Positions 62,794 through 64,000 of a stretch of DNA of 64,000 nt are shown here, piece by piece (the first letter of the stretch is position 1; every line of letters starts with the position of its first letter). Under the pieces are notes generated by a model. The model did not search any database and was not told the DNA's origin. It saw nothing but the letters and a program-made list of their open reading frames with translations. The position numbers and the translations under genes were made by a program. Origin of the DNA: Acidicapsa acidisoli (lineage in GTDB: Bacteria; Acidobacteriota; Terriglobia; Terriglobales; Acidobacteriaceae); assembly GCF_025685625.1 (NCBI RefSeq), contig NZ_JAGSYI010000003.1:124001-188000 (forward strand), written 5' to 3'.

Positions 62794-63081
62794 ATGCCTC
62801 GCGAAAAATCAATTTTTACTCGCGAATACGCAATCTTTTTGTCCACCCTTCGTCGTCTCCGAATAGAGGCCGGGGTGACACAATCGGCTGTGGCCAAGGC
62901 GATGGGTCGAACTCAAAGTGTCGTTAGCAAATGTGAGAGAAGTGAACGAAGGCTAGATCAGATTGAAACCATGTTTTATTGCAAAGGGATTGGAATCGAC
63001 TACGAAGCCTTCGTTCAGATTTTGATCGATGATTTGAAAGGAACTCGGATTGGCAGAAGGTCTACGCGACCCAAGAAATAG
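62794..63081 (+). CDS. Xre-family helix-turn-helix protein
   Basis: This 95-residue protein consists of one Cro/C1-type domain: FLSTLRRLRIEAGVTQSAVA, AMGRTQSVVSKCERSERRLD. A short basic tail follows (GTRIGRRSTRPKK). ATG 62794 gives the usual family start; longer starts (62746, 62770) would add an odd hydrophobic leader. It is divergent from the sigma operon, and the palindrome between them may be its site. Confidence 0.85.
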   Translation: MPREKSIFTREYAIFLSTLRRLRIEAGVTQSAVAKAMGRTQSVVSKCERSERRLDQIETMFYCKGIGIDYEAFVQILIDDLKGTRIGRRSTRPKK

Positions 63082-63134
63082 TCACGGAACTAAAGCAGCT
63101 GGAATTCTCAAAAGTGATGTTTACCCACTAAACG

Positions 63135-63356
63135 TTACTTGGCGGCCTTCTTCTGGTTTGCCCACCGCCGTTTTACCGCTTCCGCAATCCGTGCTCGCCC
63201 TTCGGGACTCAGGTTCCGTTTTTTCTTAGCCGTTGACGAGTTAACTGGCGGCCTACCTGGTCCGCGCTTGACGGGAGCGTCCGACAAGAGATTTCTAGCT
63301 TGTTGAAGACGAGAAATCTCCGCGTCCAGTTCAGCGAGAATAGAGGTTAATTCCAT
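63135..63356 (-). CDS. Small basic protein with AT-hook-like motif
   Basis: This 73-residue protein has an N-terminal helix (ILAELDAEISRLQQARNLL), an AT-hook-like KRGPGRPP and a C-terminal ARIAEAVKRRWANQKKAAK segment. Proteins of this design are frequent in Acidobacteriota and probably bind DNA; the function is not known. ATG start; single gene. Confidence 0.65.
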   Translation of the reverse strand: MELTSILAELDAEISRLQQARNLLSDAPVKRGPGRPPVNSSTAKKKRNLSPEGRARIAEAVKRRWANQKKAAK

Positions 63357-63521
63357 AGAAAAAATTCTATCGCATGAATTTCCCGAATCCTTCGGTCTGG
63401 GTACTCGTGTGTAGTCACTCTCACTGTGCTGTGAGCAAAATCTATCGTTTGTATTTGGTTTTTTGCCCTCCCACGAACGGCACCTTGCTTCCCCTTTGTT
63501 TATTTTCTGCCTGCGCGCAAC

Positions 63522-63815
63522 TCATTTCGGGACCTCCTCGTCTCCCGGTGCATACCATGGCACCTCCTTTTCAGGAAACAGTTCGGGGTAGCGGCCCGTG
63601 AGGTGGGACATGACAATCTTCGCAATACGAACACTGTGCTCAACCTCTTTTTCAAGATCGGCGTTCGCCAGGCCATCGCTGTGGGTCGGACTCCATCGCG
63701 CCGTCCTGATAGCCAGAACGAGACTCGACGCTATGAGCAAGGCGGGGCCGAGCTTCTGCTGATCCACTTCGCGACGAACCCCGCCAATTCGCATTCCGCC
63801 GTTAGTGGAAGACAT
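63522..63815 (-). CDS. Small hypothetical protein downstream of DnaE2
   Basis: This protein of up to 97 residues contains a hydrophobic segment (LGPALLIASSLVLAIRTARW) and a charged helix ending MSHLTGRYPELFPEKEVPWY. I do not recognise a family with certainty. The start overlaps the DnaE2-like stop by 14 bases; ATG 63794 is an alternative start. It may be translationally coupled to the polymerase gene. Confidence 0.55.
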   Translation of the reverse strand: MSSTNGGMRIGGVRREVDQQKLGPALLIASSLVLAIRTARWSPTHSDGLANADLEKEVEHSVRIAKIVMSHLTGRYPELFPEKEVPWYAPGDEEVPK

Positions 63816-64000
63816 GGGAACGGACCTCCAGCGTCTGATCGAACATCGAGCGGAGGCGAACAGCTTTCACATGAATTACGCCATCCTGATTCTGTAACAG
63901 GCCCTCAGCAATGATGAATTTGCAATTCTCCACGATAGCTCTCTCACGTTCGTAAAGAGACGGGGTCACGATGACACTTGCTACTCCGTTCTCATCTTCC
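63802..64000 (-). CDS. dnaE2: Error-prone DNA polymerase DnaE2, C-terminal end (partial)
   Basis: The last 65 codons run in from the right edge. They read DENGVASVIVTPSLYERERA, then FIIAEGLLQNQDGVIHVKAV, the OB-fold tail of DnaE2-type error-prone polymerases. The stop is TAA at 63804-63802. DnaE2 works in damage-induced mutagenesis with ImuA/ImuB. The 5' part lies outside the window, so intactness cannot be judged. Confidence 0.75.
   Translation of the reverse strand, partial: EDENGVASVIVTPSLYERERAIVENCKFIIAEGLLQNQDGVIHVKAVRLRSMFDQTLEVRSHVFH

Noticed and set aside
1-64000. CRISPR arrays, rRNA genes, prophage structural genes, replication origin
   Set aside because: I looked for regularly spaced repeats, rRNA-like stretches, phage head/tail frames and DnaA-box clusters and saw none.

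Overview
The window reads as chromosomal DNA of an Acidobacteriota bacterium (Terriglobia-like). The grounds are two PadR/ADOP pairs (acidobacterial duplicated-orphan permeases with an upstream PadR repressor), an Oar-like TonB-dependent receptor with an N-terminal carboxypeptidase-regulatory domain, winged-helix/TM/propeller and winged-helix/TM/TPR one-component regulators, and high-GC coding sequence with strong Shine-Dalgarno sites. No rRNA or complete tRNA gene was seen. Domain and family names come from recognition of the translated sequence by eye; no database search was run.

Layout. 0-2.3 kb: integrase and IS110 remnants around an intact DUF433/DUF5615 toxin-antitoxin pair. 2.4-5.6 kb: PadR plus ADOP permease. 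5.8-7.4 kb: a graveyard of an NRPS condensation domain, transposase and integrase pieces. 7.5-16.6 kb: a sigma-54 activator divergent from a STAS/RND efflux operon, with a sigma-54 promoter and tandem upstream operators between them. 16.5-19.3 kb: an intact IS3-type element that has removed the DNA-binding half of a TPR regulator. 20.0-25.0 kb: an S24-like regulator and a broken lasso-peptide biosynthesis cluster (PqqD-like B1, phosphotransferase, B2 protease, truncated cyclase). 24.8-36.1 kb: an ECF sigma/anti-sigma/DoxX operon and what looks like its regulon: DUF1223 protein, a bufferin operon (BufA2-like precursor, MNIO maturase, BufC partner, DoxX), secreted proteins, a peroxiredoxin, an AhpD-like protein and a YgiN-like monooxygenase. 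Eight upstream regions here share TGTAAC-N17(18)-KTCNNAY.

36.2-41.5 kb is rich in decayed genes (zinc metallopeptidase, phospholipase C, DUF1569, frameshifted oxidoreductase) with some intact small genes (HD, STAS). 41.5-50.8 kb carries YceI, an NTF2-like protein, a dihaem cytochrome c peroxidase-like protein, a winged-helix/propeller regulator and a second PadR/ADOP pair. 51.5-54.7 kb holds malic enzyme and class II fumarase. 55.0-62.7 kb, on the minus strand, is a sigma factor, anti-sigma factor, TonB receptor and S9 peptidase resembling AtxE2-type lasso-peptide isopeptidases. This looks like an uptake-and-opening module for a threaded peptide, about 30 kb from the broken biosynthesis cluster. 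The last kilobase holds small DNA-binding and hypothetical proteins and the 3' end of an error-prone DNA polymerase (DnaE2-like).

The strongest leads are the promoter motif tying the bufferin locus to one sigma factor, the isopeptidase/TonB/sigma module, and the sigma-54 control region of the efflux operon.
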